A DNA stretch of 52,084 nt from Streptacidiphilus neutrinimicus. Its GTDB lineage: Bacteria > Actinomycetota > Actinomycetes > Streptomycetales > Streptomycetaceae. Where the stretch lies: assembly GCF_000787815.1 (NCBI RefSeq), contig NZ_BBPO01000046.1:12847-64930 (forward strand). Direction: 5' to 3'. The notes beneath the pieces were generated by a model. The model was given only the letters and a program-made list of their open reading frames with translations. It was not told the origin of the DNA and made no database searches. Each line of letters opens with the position of its first letter. The first letter of the stretch is position 1. The translations under genes and the position numbers were made by a program. Positions 44,636 through 52,084 of the stretch are shown in pieces.

Positions 44636-45858
44636 ACGTCTGCCTTTCGCTGCAGGTACAGCACGGCCACGTCGTCCCCTGATCCCAGGACGCCCGCTCG
44701 GCCCTCCGGATGGGCGGCCTGCTCGGCCCGGCTCAGATCGATGAGCGTGTCGACGAACTCCTGAGCCGGCAGGCCGCCGAGCGTGTCGGCGAGGTGGGTC
44801 AGCCGCTGCTCGCCGAGCCTCTCGCCGCCGGTCAGGCGCGTCTCGTACAGGCCGTCGGTGAACATCACCAGCGCTTCCTCCGGCCGGTGGTCCACCGGGC
44901 GCTGCGGCCAGTCCCCGACGCCGGGAACCAGGCCCAGAGCCGGCCCGTGCTCGGGTTCCACCAGGCGCACCCTCCGCTCGGACCGCAGCAGCACCCCGGG
45001 ATGCCCGGCGCGGGTGATCGTCAGCCCGCCCCCGCGGGGGAAGGTGGCCATCACCAGGGTCGCGAACGCCTCGGGCGTCCGCCGCTCTGCCAGCAGCAGC
45101 TGCTCCAGCTTCCGCAACAGGTCGGCTCCGCGATGGCCGGCCATGACGAGCGTGCGCCAGCCCACCCGCAGGCCCGCGCCCAGTGCCGCCTCGTCCGGGC
45201 CGTGGCCGGACACGTCGCCCACGACCGCGTGCACGTCCCCGTCCGCCGTCTCGATCACGTCGTAGAAGTCGCCGCCGAGCAGGGCGCCGGCCCGGCTCGG
45301 GCGGTAGCCGCACGCCACCTCGATGTCCGCGTCGCGCAGGAGCGGGGTGGGCAGCAGCCCGCGTTCCAGTCGCGCGTTCTCCTGGGCGCGCCAACGGGCG
45401 GCCGCGAGTGCCGCGGCGGCCTGCCCCGCCTGCTTGCGCTGCACCGCATAGCGCACGGTCCGCGCGAACCACTCGCCCTCGACCTTGCCCTTGACCAGGT
45501 AGTCCTGGGCGCCCGCCTGGACCGCCGCGAGACCCGCCGCGCGGTCGTCGAGCCCGGTCATCACCACCACCGCGGTGACCCCGACCTCGCGCAGGAATTC
45601 GGCGAGCGCACCGATGCCCGCCAGGTCCGGCAGGTGCAGGTCCAGGACGAGGCAGTCGGCCGCGCCTTCGGCCACCGCCCGGCGCGCGTCCGCCGCGGAG
45701 CGCACCCACGTCAGCGAGGCGTCCAGATCGCCGTCGGCCAGCAACTCCTCCACCAACAGGGCATCGGCCGGATCGTCCTCCGCCAGGACGATCCTCAGCC
45801 GAGTCGCCTGCGCCTGCCCCGCCACGCGGCGCTGCACCACTGTCACCGGACTCCACAT
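44632..45858 (-). CDS. Receiver-PP2C phosphatase (RssB/IcfG-like output)
   Basis: A 408-residue response regulator with a phosphatase output. Receiver (about 20-140): VLAEDDPADALLVEELL, phospho-Asp73 (CLVLDLHLPDLAG), VMTGLDDRAAGL and YLVKGK. PP2C (about 185-405): GGDFYDVIE, VGDVSGHGPDEAALGAGLR, MFTDGLYETR and SGDDVAVLYL. Phosphorylation by the CHASE3 kinase would gate dephosphorylation of a STAS antagonist, joining two-component and partner-switching signalling. First gene of its operon. Confidence 0.93.
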   Translation of the reverse strand: MWSPVTVVQRRVAGQAQATRLRIVLAEDDPADALLVEELLADGDLDASLTWVRSAADARRAVAEGAADCLVLDLHLPDLAGIGALAEFLREVGVTAVVVMTGLDDRAAGLAAVQAGAQDYLVKGKVEGEWFARTVRYAVQRKQAGQAAAALAAARWRAQENARLERGLLPTPLLRDADIEVACGYRPSRAGALLGGDFYDVIETADGDVHAVVGDVSGHGPDEAALGAGLRVGWRTLVMAGHRGADLLRKLEQLLLAERRTPEAFATLVMATFPRGGGLTITRAGHPGVLLRSERRVRLVEPEHGPALGLVPGVGDWPQRPVDHRPEEALVMFTDGLYETRLTGGERLGEQRLTHLADTLGGLPAQEFVDTLIDLSRAEQAAHPEGRAGVLGSGDDVAVLYLQRKADV

Positions 45859-45922
45859 CCGCGCGTCCTGCGCGTCGTCGACGCAGGGACCATCAGGGAA
45901 ACCACCACGCGCACTCGGCGCC

Positions 45923-46201
45923 TCAGTCGGCGGCGAGTTGCTCGCGCAGCTTGCCCAGCGCGGCCGCGAGGAGTCGCGAGACCTGCATCTGTGACACGCC
46001 GACCCGTCGGCGCCGCTCGAACAGCACGCGGCTCAGGTCCTTCGCGGTCGCCGTGTCGACGGGCGAGGCGCGGGTGACGTCCGGCAGTTCGCGGCCGGCG
46101 GTCACCAGCGCGGGGACGCCGTCGCTCGCGCCCGCGCCGCAGCCGTCCTCACGGACCGCCAGGGTGCGCGCGGCGGCGGGTGCGGTTTCGGTGCGGGGCA
46201 T
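45923..46201 (-). CDS. Internally deleted SigB/SigF-family sigma factor remnant (mini-sigma)
   Basis: A 92-residue protein with a strong ribosome binding site (AAGGAG six bases before ATG). After a variable N-terminus it has DTATAKDLSRVLFERRR, the conserved start of SigB/F/G-family factors (normally continuing 'L..LEEGT.EYQYVRN'). It then jumps to VGVSQMQVSRLLAAALGKLR, the last helix of sigma region 4.2 and the usual C-terminus. Regions 2, 3 and most of 4 (about 170 residues) are missing. It cannot form a working sigma factor; whether it is a relic or a decoy binder is unknown. Divergent from a STAS-RsbW pair. Confidence 0.6.
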   Translation of the reverse strand: MPRTETAPAAARTLAVREDGCGAGASDGVPALVTAGRELPDVTRASPVDTATAKDLSRVLFERRRRVGVSQMQVSRLLAAALGKLREQLAAD

Positions 46202-46221
46202 CAGGGCTCCTTCGGCGCGTA

Positions 46222-46249
46222 GGACCCCGCCGCTGGTGCGGCGGGGTCC
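46222..46249. terminator. 12-bp perfect hairpin in the leader of the mini-sigma gene
   Basis: GGACCCCGCCGC-TGGT-GCGGCGGGGTCC, ten bases upstream of the mini-sigma Shine-Dalgarno. On the minus strand it could terminate or attenuate transcription before the gene; no gene on either side needs it as an ordinary terminator. Confidence 0.55.
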
Positions 46250-46429
46250 GGCTTCATCAGGCGTCCTTCGCCGTGTACCCCGATTCACCGAGATGATGTG
46301 CCGTCCCTCCGCGCGGGCTCGACGCGGCCTGTGCCGATGGCGGCCCCTTCAGGGGCGGCGGCCGGGGACAGGTGTGGCAACGATAGCCTCTGCCGAAAGC
46401 CGACCACCGATGCGCTGGAGCGTGCAAGC

Positions 46430-46810
46430 ATGTCCGAACCGGAGAACACGCCGGCCGCCCCTCCCGAGGCGGATCGGCTGACCGTCGCGGTTCGCACGGC
46501 GGAGGAGGCGGGGTACGTCCTGCTGGCAGGCGAGCTCGATCCCGACACCGCGCCCGAAGTCGCGCTCGCCACGGGTTCGCTCATGGACGCGGGGGTGACC
46601 AGAATCGTCCTCGACTGCTCACGGCTGGGCTTTTGCGACTCCTCCGGGCTCAACGTCCTCTTGAGGGCCCGGCAGCAGGTCAGCGACGTCGGCGGACGGC
46701 TGGTCCTGGCCGCGCCGACGCGGCAGCTGCTGCGTCTGCTCGAACTGACCGGTGCCCTTTCCGTGTTCGAGACCCAGCCGGACGTCGCCTGCGCCCTGGC
46801 GGAAGCATGA
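46430..46810 (+). CDS. STAS-domain anti-sigma factor antagonist (RsbV-like)
   Basis: A 126-residue protein: AGYVLLAGELDPDTAPEVAL and RIVLDCSRLGFCDSSGLNVL with the target Ser in CDSSGL, then RLVLAAPTRQLLRLLELTGA. Start ATG follows GGAG. Its stop overlaps the start of the RsbW-like kinase (ATGA), the classical antagonist/anti-sigma pair. Confidence 0.9.
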   Translation: MSEPENTPAAPPEADRLTVAVRTAEEAGYVLLAGELDPDTAPEVALATGSLMDAGVTRIVLDCSRLGFCDSSGLNVLLRARQQVSDVGGRLVLAAPTRQLLRLLELTGALSVFETQPDVACALAEA

Positions 46811-47256
46811 GCGGCGCAAGCGTCGAGTCCGAGGCGCTGATCCGGACTCCGTCCCGGCAGGTCCGACGGCTCGGCCTGCACGGCGTCGTCGGGGCCGTGG
46901 GTCGCGCCCGTGACTTCACGGGCGGCGTGCTGCGCGAATGGGTCTGGACGGATCCGGAGGGCATCGACCCCAAGGGGCGGGAACGGGCAGAGGACATCCT
47001 GCTGGTCGTCTCCGAACTGGTCGCGAACGCGATGGCTCACGGTGCCGGTGTTCAGGAGATCGCGGTCACGGTCGACGAGCGAGTTCTCACGGTGGCCGTG
47101 ACGGATGGCGAAGCTGCTGTGCCCGCGCCCCTTCCGCCGGGTGACCCGGCCCGACCCGGCGGCTACGGACTGCATGTGGTGGAGCTCCTGAGCCGGCAGT
47201 GGGGAACGACGTGCCACGCATCGGGCAAGACCGTGTGGGCGGTGTTCGACTGCTGA
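46807..47256 (+). CDS. RsbW-like ATP-binding anti-sigma factor
   Basis: A 149-residue GHKL protein: ERAEDILLVVSELVANAMAH (N-box), TVAVTDGEAAVPAPLP (a weak G1 box, 'DGE' in place of 'D.G') and RPGGYGLHVVELLSRQWGTT (G2). Residues 20-50 resemble the anti-sigma 'VGRARDF....L.EW' helix. It would bind a SigB-type sigma factor and phosphorylate the adjacent STAS protein. The likely original partner is the gene now reduced to the mini-sigma. Confidence 0.85.
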   Translation: MSGASVESEALIRTPSRQVRRLGLHGVVGAVGRARDFTGGVLREWVWTDPEGIDPKGRERAEDILLVVSELVANAMAHGAGVQEIAVTVDERVLTVAVTDGEAAVPAPLPPGDPARPGGYGLHVVELLSRQWGTTCHASGKTVWAVFDC

Positions 47257-47267
47257 CGCGGCGCCAC

Positions 47268-47298
47268 GGGAGCGGCCGCCCGAACGGCGGCCCCTCCC
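47268..47298. terminator. Hairpin terminator after the STAS-RsbW operon
   Basis: GGGAGCGGCCGCC and GGCGGCCCCTCCC pair over 12 of 13 positions around a CGAAC loop, 12 bases after the stop. Confidence 0.65.
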
Positions 47299-47326
47299 GG
47301 CTGCTGCTCAGTTTCCCGACCGTTGC

Positions 47327-47557
47327 TCAGTCCGGCGTCTCATGAGAGTCCGGCGTCTCATGGGTCTCATGGGGGAGACTCGATGTCGCCTGCCGCTCGC
47401 TCAAGCCGCTGACGAGACTCGACGGATCCGGCCCGTCGGGAGTGCCGGGCGGGGCCGGAAGGTCCGGAGTCAGCAGGACCTTCTGCGTCTTCGACGGACG
47501 CGGCGCTTGTGGCTCCGGCGGCTTGGGCGAAATCGGCACTGCCGCTTGATCGATCAT
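47327..47557 (-). CDS. Small Pro/Thr-rich hypothetical protein
   Basis: A 76-residue protein beginning MIDQAAVPISPKPPEPQAP with AGGGGA before the ATG. Pro-rich throughout (KTQKVLLTPDLPAPPGTPDG), no Cys, no signal or membrane segment, and ends in a HETPDSHETPD duplication from an 18-base-period DNA repeat (47330-47362). Likely disordered. May be a real short gene or a chance reading frame. Confidence 0.4.
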   Translation of the reverse strand: MIDQAAVPISPKPPEPQAPRPSKTQKVLLTPDLPAPPGTPDGPDPSSLVSGLSERQATSSLPHETHETPDSHETPD

Positions 47558-47645
47558 CGGGTCCCCTGTCCACGGATTCGGTGCCGGCCCGCCGGGCCGG
47601 CTCGGTCTGCGCCTACCCCTCAACTCTTGATCGACACGTTGCCGA

Positions 47646-48644
47646 TCACCGCCACGGCAGCAGCAGGGTGAGACCGGGAAGCAGCAGCAGGGTGCTCAAG
47701 CCCAGGAACGCCCGCCGGTCGTACCAGATGACGGCGACGAACTCCCGCGTGGTGGCGGTGAGCCAGTACACGGGCGCGGTTCGCGCTCCCACGACGCTGC
47801 CCCGCAGGCCGAGCCGCTCCATGACCATCGCCGCGCGCAGCACATGGAAGTCGCTCGTCACGACCACACATCGCGGACCTGTCCCGACGCGCTTCATCAG
47901 CACGGCGCTGTAGGTGAGGTTCTCGTCGGTGTTGCGGGAGTGGTTCTCGCGGCGCACGCGTGTCCCCGGCACGCCGCGGGCCAGGACGTAGCGGGACATC
48001 GCCTCAGCCTCTGAACGCTCCTCGTCCGGGCCCTGCCCACCGGAGACGATGAAGTCCGGGTCTGCGCCCCGGGCCACGAGGGCCCGATAGACGGCGACGG
48101 CGCGGTCCAGCCGACCGGCGAGCAGCGGTGTGACCTCGCCTTCGTCCAGCCCCGCTCCCAACACCACGACGTGGTCGGTGGGGTGACGCGACCAGAGGCG
48201 CCCGCGCGCCTTCGACACCACGAGGAAGCACACGAAGAGCGAGGTGAGATAGGCGGTCGGCACGCCCAGGGCGAGCGTCGTCCCGGCGAGTGCTCTGCCG
48301 CCTCGCACGGCGATGAGCACGGCCAGCCCGACGACCGTCGCGAGGACGAGCCCTCCCGCGAATGTCGCCGCCTGCGGCCGGGCCAGGCCCTCTCTCCGCA
48401 GGACCAGCAGGCCGTCCGCGGCCAGCAGCACCGCGAGAGCGGCGACGGCTGCGCTGAACCCCGCGGCCAGTGTCCAGGCCACGACCCTGGCCGGGCCGGG
48501 CGGCGCGACCAGATCCGGTACGAGGACCAGGCCCGTCGACGTCATGCACAGCGCCACCAGGGTGCAACGCCACAGGGGCCGACGGGTCGAACAGGCCCCG
48601 AGGAGGAAGACCAGCGCGAGTGACGCTTCGACGGTGCGCATCAT
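47646..48644 (-). CDS. YdcF/ElyC-like membrane protein (DUF218)
   Basis: A 332-residue protein with about five to six transmembrane helices in the first 175 residues (ASLALVFLLGACSTRRPLW, ATFAGGLVLATVVGLAVLIA, LTSLFVCFLVV), then a cytoplasmic or surface DUF218 domain: DHVVVLGAGLDEGEVTPLLA, DFIVSGGQGPDEERSEAEAM, ENHSRNTDENLTYSA and CVVVTSDFHVLRAAMVMERL. YdcF binds S-adenosylmethionine and ElyC is linked to envelope biogenesis; the exact role of this subgroup is unknown. ATG pair at 48644/48641 follows AGAAGG. Confidence 0.85.
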   Translation of the reverse strand: MMRTVEASLALVFLLGACSTRRPLWRCTLVALCMTSTGLVLVPDLVAPPGPARVVAWTLAAGFSAAVAALAVLLAADGLLVLRREGLARPQAATFAGGLVLATVVGLAVLIAVRGGRALAGTTLALGVPTAYLTSLFVCFLVVSKARGRLWSRHPTDHVVVLGAGLDEGEVTPLLAGRLDRAVAVYRALVARGADPDFIVSGGQGPDEERSEAEAMSRYVLARGVPGTRVRRENHSRNTDENLTYSAVLMKRVGTGPRCVVVTSDFHVLRAAMVMERLGLRGSVVGARTAPVYWLTATTREFVAVIWYDRRAFLGLSTLLLLPGLTLLLPWR

Positions 48645-48703
48645 AAGCCTTCTGTTGCCGCGATCATGCACGGCAAACGGGCTGTTCGAGGCAGGTGGAA
48701 GCG

Positions 48704-48737
48704 CCGGCCCCCCGGCGGTCTCTCGCCGGGGGGCCGG
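48704..48737 (-). terminator. Strong 14-bp hairpin after the ureohydrolase gene
   Basis: CCGGCCCCCCGGCG and CGCCGGGGGGCCGG around GTCTCT. It lies 80 bases downstream of the ureohydrolase stop (minus strand) and upstream of the YdcF-like gene, separating the two transcripts. Confidence 0.75.
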
Positions 48738-48817
48738 TGTGTCCGGTGTGACCGGTCCGGCGGCGGGGGCCTGCCGGCCGGGGCTTGTGGGCCGGTGGGG
48801 AGACGGAACGGGGCGCG

Positions 48818-49966
48818 TCAGCCCATGGGGAACTTGACCTGGCCGGAGACGATGGGGTTCAGGTAGTTCGGGCCGGTGATCTTCAGGCGGTTCATCGCCA
48901 AGCCGGTGAGGCCCTCGAAGATGGCGCGGCGGGCGTTCATCGTGGTGGAGTAGCCGGCGTCCAGGTGCGGCGCGACCTCGACCACGTCCATGCCGATGAC
49001 CTTGGTCTCGTGGCAGATCCGGCGGAAGGCCGGGAACAGCTCGCGGTTGGTCAGGCCGCCGGGCTCGGGGGTGCCGGTGCCGGGGGCGAACGCCGGGTCG
49101 AGCACGTCGATGTCCAGGGACAGGTAGACGAACTCCGCGTTCTCCTGCACCTCGGCGATCGCCTTGTCGAGGACGGCGTGGAAGCCGATCTGTTCGATCT
49201 CCGCCATGAAGTGCGACTTCATGCCCTGGCGGCGCATCCAGTTGAACAGCTGGTTGTCGGGGCCGGTGACGGTGCGCAGCCCGACCTGGACCACGTTGCC
49301 CGCCGGGATCTTCTCGTCCTCGATGATCCGCCGGATCGGGGTGCTGTGGGTCACCCGATGGCCGAGCATGGTGTCGTGGCAGTCCGGGTGGGCGTCGAAG
49401 TGGATGACGCCGATCTTCTCCGGGCCGTAGACGTCGGCCAGCGCGCCCACGCTCGGCCAGAGCAGCGAGTGGTCGCCGCCGAGCAGCACCGGCACGGCCC
49501 CCACCTCGGCGATCTCGCGGACCAGTTCCCGGATCGGGCCGATCGAGTTCGCGGTGCTGAAGGGGTCCACGGCCGCGTCGCCGTAGTCGACGACCTTCAG
49601 TACGTCGAACGGGTTGATCCGGGTGCTGGCGTTGATCATCGCCTCGGGCGTGTTGAAGACGTAGCGCTCGTCGGACCGGATCATGCGGGGGCCGTAGGAG
49701 GCGCCACGGTGGCCGACCGAGGCGTCCAGCGGGATGCCCAGCACGGCCACGTCGACGTTCCCGGCCCGCAGGTCCTCCTGGTTGAGGCAGTACGGGACAC
49801 CCATGAACGTGGCGATGCCCGAGTAGGCCGGGTGCGCGTAGTACCGGCGGAGGTCGATCGGCCCCGGCTCCCGGCCGGGAGCCGCCGACCGGTCGATCTC
49901 CAGGCGATGCTCGGGCGTCTGAGGCTTGTCGTTCAACACATCTCCCCGATGGATCTCGCGTCGCAT
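48818..49966 (-). CDS. Agmatinase/guanidinobutyrase-family ureohydrolase
   Basis: A 382-residue Mn2+-dependent ureohydrolase, releasing urea from a guanidino compound. Metal-binding motifs: LLGGDHSLLWP, HFDAHPDCHD and YLSLDIDVLDPAFAPGTGTP. Substrate-loop features fit SpeB/guanidinobutyrase rather than arginase. Divergent from a modular PKS gene; in several actinomycete polyketide pathways that use a guanidinobutyryl starter such an enzyme unmasks an amine. The start is uncertain: ATG at 49966 lacks a ribosome binding site, while TTG at 49936 has GGGGAG five bases upstream. Confidence 0.9.
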   Translation of the reverse strand: MRREIHRGDVLNDKPQTPEHRLEIDRSAAPGREPGPIDLRRYYAHPAYSGIATFMGVPYCLNQEDLRAGNVDVAVLGIPLDASVGHRGASYGPRMIRSDERYVFNTPEAMINASTRINPFDVLKVVDYGDAAVDPFSTANSIGPIRELVREIAEVGAVPVLLGGDHSLLWPSVGALADVYGPEKIGVIHFDAHPDCHDTMLGHRVTHSTPIRRIIEDEKIPAGNVVQVGLRTVTGPDNQLFNWMRRQGMKSHFMAEIEQIGFHAVLDKAIAEVQENAEFVYLSLDIDVLDPAFAPGTGTPEPGGLTNRELFPAFRRICHETKVIGMDVVEVAPHLDAGYSTTMNARRAIFEGLTGLAMNRLKITGPNYLNPIVSGQVKFPMG

Positions 49967-50164
49967 TCCACATGCGATTCGTGCAGCCGGTTCACGGACT
50001 GGTTCGCATACCTTGCTGGTGTGCCAGCCTAGGCAGCGCGAGAAATCCGCCGAACCCCGGACGGCCTCCTGATCGACCCCTTCGACCCCTGTTCGGAGCT
50101 GGGTTCACCCCTATTCGCGGCGACCGGCGATGCGCTCGCCGCACGACGAATCACCCGACGTCAC

Positions 50165-50186
50165 CTAGGGGTTGGCTAGGGGTTGG
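50165..50186 (+). promoter_or_regulatory. 11-bp tandem repeat, candidate SARP-type operator
   Basis: Two perfect head-to-tail copies of CTAGGGGTTGG. Direct repeats with an 11-base period overlapping the -35 region are the hallmark of SARP activator sites. The last copy ends 19 bases before TAGCGT (50206-50211). Confidence 0.5.
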
Positions 50187-50205
50187 CGGCCTGCGGGGGT
50201 CGCCC

Positions 50206-50211
50206 TAGCGT
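50206..50211 (+). promoter_or_regulatory. Candidate -10 element of the PKS promoter
   Basis: TAGCGT fits TANNNT and lies about 80 bases before the PKS ATG, downstream of the tandem repeat. Confidence 0.4.
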
Positions 50212-50288
50212 GACGCCGGATATTGACTCGATCACAAGCGGCCCCACCGCAGGTCGGCAGCCGGAACGCCGTAATGAGGTCACGTTAA

Positions 50289-52084
50289 ATGGCGAATGAA
50301 GAGACACTCCGCGGCTATCTCAAGCGGGTGACGGCCGATCTGCACCAAACCCGGCTGCGGCTGCGCGAGGTGGAGGCCAAGGACCAGGAACCCATCGCCA
50401 TCGTCGCGATGAGTTGCCGGTTCCCGGGCGGGGCCTCCTCGCCCGAGGAGCTGTGGCAGCTGGTGGCCGCCGGCGAGGACGCGATGTCCGAGTTCCCGGC
50501 CGACCGCGGCTGGGACGTGGAGAACCTCTACCATCCGGACCCGGACCACCCCGGCACCTCGTACACCCGCGAGGGCGGCTTCCTGCACGACCTCGCGCAC
50601 TTCGACCCGACCGTCTTCGGCATCTCGCCGCGCGAAGCTCTGGCGATGGACCCGCAGCAGCGGCTGCTGCTGGAGACGTCCTGGGAGGCGTTCGAGCGGG
50701 CCGGCATCGATCCGCTGTCGGTGCACGGCAGCCGGGTCGGCGTCTTCGCGGGGACCAGCGGTCAGGACTACCTGGCCGTGCTGATGAACTCCACGGACGA
50801 CGTCGAGGGCTACCTCGGCACCGGCAACGCGGCCAGCGTCGTCTCCGGCCGGATCGCCTACAGCCTGGGCCTTGAGGGCCCGGCGGTGACGGTCGACACC
50901 GCCTGCTCGTCCTCACTCGTGGCGCTCCACCTCGCGGTTCAGGCGCTGCGCAACGGCGAGTGCTCGCTGGCCCTGGCCGGGGGTGTCACGGTGATGAACA
51001 CCCCGGGCACCTTCATCGACTTCAGCCGTCAGCGCGGGCTGGCGGCCAACGGCCGCTGCAAGTCCTTCGCTGACGCCGCCGACGGCACCGGCTGGGCCGA
51101 GGGCGCGGGCATGCTCCTGGTGGAGCGGCTCTCGGACGCGCGGCGCAACGGTCACCCGGTGCTGGCGATCGTGCGCGGCAGCGCGGTCAACCAGGACGGC
51201 GCGAGCAACGGTCTGACCGCGCCGAACGGCCCCTCGCAGCAGCGGGTCATCCTTCAGGCCCTGGCCAGCGCCCGGCTGACGCCCGACGAGGTCGACGCCG
51301 TCGAGGCGCACGGCACGGGCACCCGGCTCGGCGACCCGATCGAGGCGCAGGCGCTGCTGGCGACTTACGGTCAGGACCGTGAACGCCCGCTGTGGCTGGG
51401 CTCGTTGAAGTCCAACATCGGGCACACCCAGGCTGCCGCGGGCGTCGGCGGTGTGATCAAGGCGGTGATGGCGATCCGCCACGGCGTGCTGCCGAAGACG
51501 CTGCACGTGGACGAGCCGACCCGGAACGTGGACTGGTCGGCGGGCTCGGTGGAGCTGCTGACCGAGGCGCGGGACTGGCCGGAGACCGGGCGGCCGCGGC
51601 GCGTCGGCATCTCCTCGTTCGGCATGAGCGGCACCAACGCGCACACCATCATCGAGCAGCCGCCCGTCGTCGAGGACGCGGAGACCGCTACCGAGCCGGT
51701 GATCCCGGCGCCCGCCGTGCTGCCCTGGCCGCTGGCCGGGCGCAGCGAGGACGCGCTGCGCGCCCAGGCGTCCCGGCTGAGGGATCGGCTGGAGGGCGAG
51801 CCCGGGCTCGAACCGCTCGACGTGGGCCACTCGTTGGCGACCGGTCGTGCCGCGCTGGAGCGCCGGGCCGTGCTGGTGGCCGCTGACCGCGAGGAGTTCC
51901 TGCACGGGCTCGCTGCCCTGGCGGCGGGGGAGCCGGACGCGAGTGTCGTCCGCGGCTCGGTGGTGGAGGGCCGGACGGCGTTCCTGTTCACCGGCCAGGG
52001 CAGTCAGCGTGCCGGGATGGGCCGGGAGTTGTATGAGGCGTTCCCGGTGTTCGCGGCGGCGTTCGACGCGGTGTGCGCGGAGGT
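50289..52084 (+). CDS. Modular type I polyketide synthase, 5' part (docking, KS, start of AT)
   Basis: The first 598 residues of a PKS open at the window edge. Residues 1-35 ([20 protein letters not shown]) are a coiled-coil N-terminal docking segment, so this protein probably receives a chain from an upstream PKS or loading protein. The ketosynthase (about 36-460) is complete and active by sequence: [10 protein letters not shown] (Cys206), VEAHGTGT (His341) and KSNIGHTQ (His379). It is not a KSQ loading domain. A linker leads into an acyltransferase starting [14 protein letters not shown]; its active-site Ser and specificity motif lie outside the window. Confidence 0.96.
   Translation, partial: MANEETLRGYLKRVTADLHQTRLRLREVEAKDQEPIAIVAMSCRFPGGASSPEELWQLVAAGEDAMSEFPADRGWDVENLYHPDPDHPGTSYTREGGFLHDLAHFDPTVFGISPREALAMDPQQRLLLETSWEAFERAGIDPLSVHGSRVGVFAGTSGQDYLAVLMNSTDDVEGYLGTGNAASVVSGRIAYSLGLEGPAVTVDTACSSSLVALHLAVQALRNGECSLALAGGVTVMNTPGTFIDFSRQRGLAANGRCKSFADAADGTGWAEGAGMLLVERLSDARRNGHPVLAIVRGSAVNQDGASNGLTAPNGPSQQRVILQALASARLTPDEVDAVEAHGTGTRLGDPIEAQALLATYGQDRERPLWLGSLKSNIGHTQAAAGVGGVIKAVMAIRHGVLPKTLHVDEPTRNVDWSAGSVELLTEARDWPETGRPRRVGISSFGMSGTNAHTIIEQPPVVEDAETATEPVIPAPAVLPWPLAGRSEDALRAQASRLRDRLEGEPGLEPLDVGHSLATGRAALERRAVLVAADREEFLHGLAALAAGEPDASVVRGSVVEGRTAFLFTGQGSQRAGMGRELYEAFPVFAAAFDAVCAE

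Larger units (their letters stand above)
49967..50288. other. Divergent promoter region between ureohydrolase and PKS genes
   Basis: A 322-base gap with no gene. Contains the 11-bp tandem repeat, the -10-like TAGCGT and a less GC-rich stretch (GGATATTGACTCGATCACAA) before the PKS start. Only a poor ribosome binding site precedes the PKS ATG (GAGGTCACGTTAA). Confidence 0.6.

Noticed and set aside
44636-45856. A 950-residue reading frame through the CHASE3 kinase and beyond
   Set aside because: The upstream part is an off-frame reading of the receiver-PP2C gene; an ATG with stop-start overlap at 44635 is the proper start.
48645-49973. A 775-residue frame joining the YdcF-like protein to the ureohydrolase region
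   Set aside because: A read-through artefact of high GC; the ureohydrolase is encoded in a different frame and a strong terminator lies between.

Overview
The window is about 52 kb of very GC-rich DNA with strongly G/C-biased third codon positions, frequent GTG starts, many 1-4 base GTGA/ATGA stop-start overlaps, lipoprotein signals and a modular type I polyketide synthase. This points to a filamentous actinomycete, most likely in the Streptomycetaceae (inferred from gene content; no rRNA or tRNA is present to confirm it).

Layout. 0-3 kb: a hemerythrin-like protein overlapping an FMN-binding flavin reductase-like protein, then an L,D-transpeptidase lipoprotein. 3-6.6 kb: two divergent paralogous membrane proteins; the right-hand one leads into a NarL-type histidine kinase/response regulator operon, with a 23-bp perfect palindrome in the shared promoter region. 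6.6-12.9 kb: a decayed strip with pieces of an HxlR regulator, several transposases and a recombination-directionality-factor-like gene, interspersed with intact genes (DUF779-aldehyde dehydrogenase pair, a DUF6193-like protein, a hypothetical). 12.9-17.7 kb: a compact asparagine/aspartate catabolic cluster (FCD regulator, permease, asparaginase, aspartase). 17.7-22.1 kb: an IS fragment, broken PucR and PhoU-like genes, an intact PAS-PP2C phosphatase and a small cysteine-rich protein that could be a peptide natural-product precursor. 22.1-27.7 kb: SnoaL-like protein, secreted NHL propeller, a GDSL hydrolase that has lost its catalytic serine block, YjbR-like protein and a GH18-type lipoprotein.

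27.8-47.3 kb is the most striking part: a partner-switching signalling island. It holds a 1433-residue protein joining histidine kinase, receiver, PP2C phosphatase and anti-sigma-type kinase in one chain, flanked by STAS antagonists. It also holds a PP2C-like protein with an altered metal site, a contiguous rsbR-rsbS-rsbT set continuing into two more PP2C proteins, two MarR regulators, a three-gene receiver-PP2C/CHASE3 kinase/receiver operon, and a STAS-RsbW pair. No full sigma factor is present. Instead there is a 92-residue protein that looks like a SigB/SigF-family sigma factor from which nearly all core domains have been deleted. A glycogen debranching enzyme (glgX) sits inside the island.

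47.3-52.1 kb: a YdcF-like membrane protein, an agmatinase-family ureohydrolase, and divergently the start of a modular polyketide synthase (docking segment, complete KS, start of AT) running off the window. The ureohydrolase suggests a polyketide built on a guanidino- or aminobutyryl starter (inference). The PKS promoter carries an 11-bp tandem repeat reminiscent of SARP operators.
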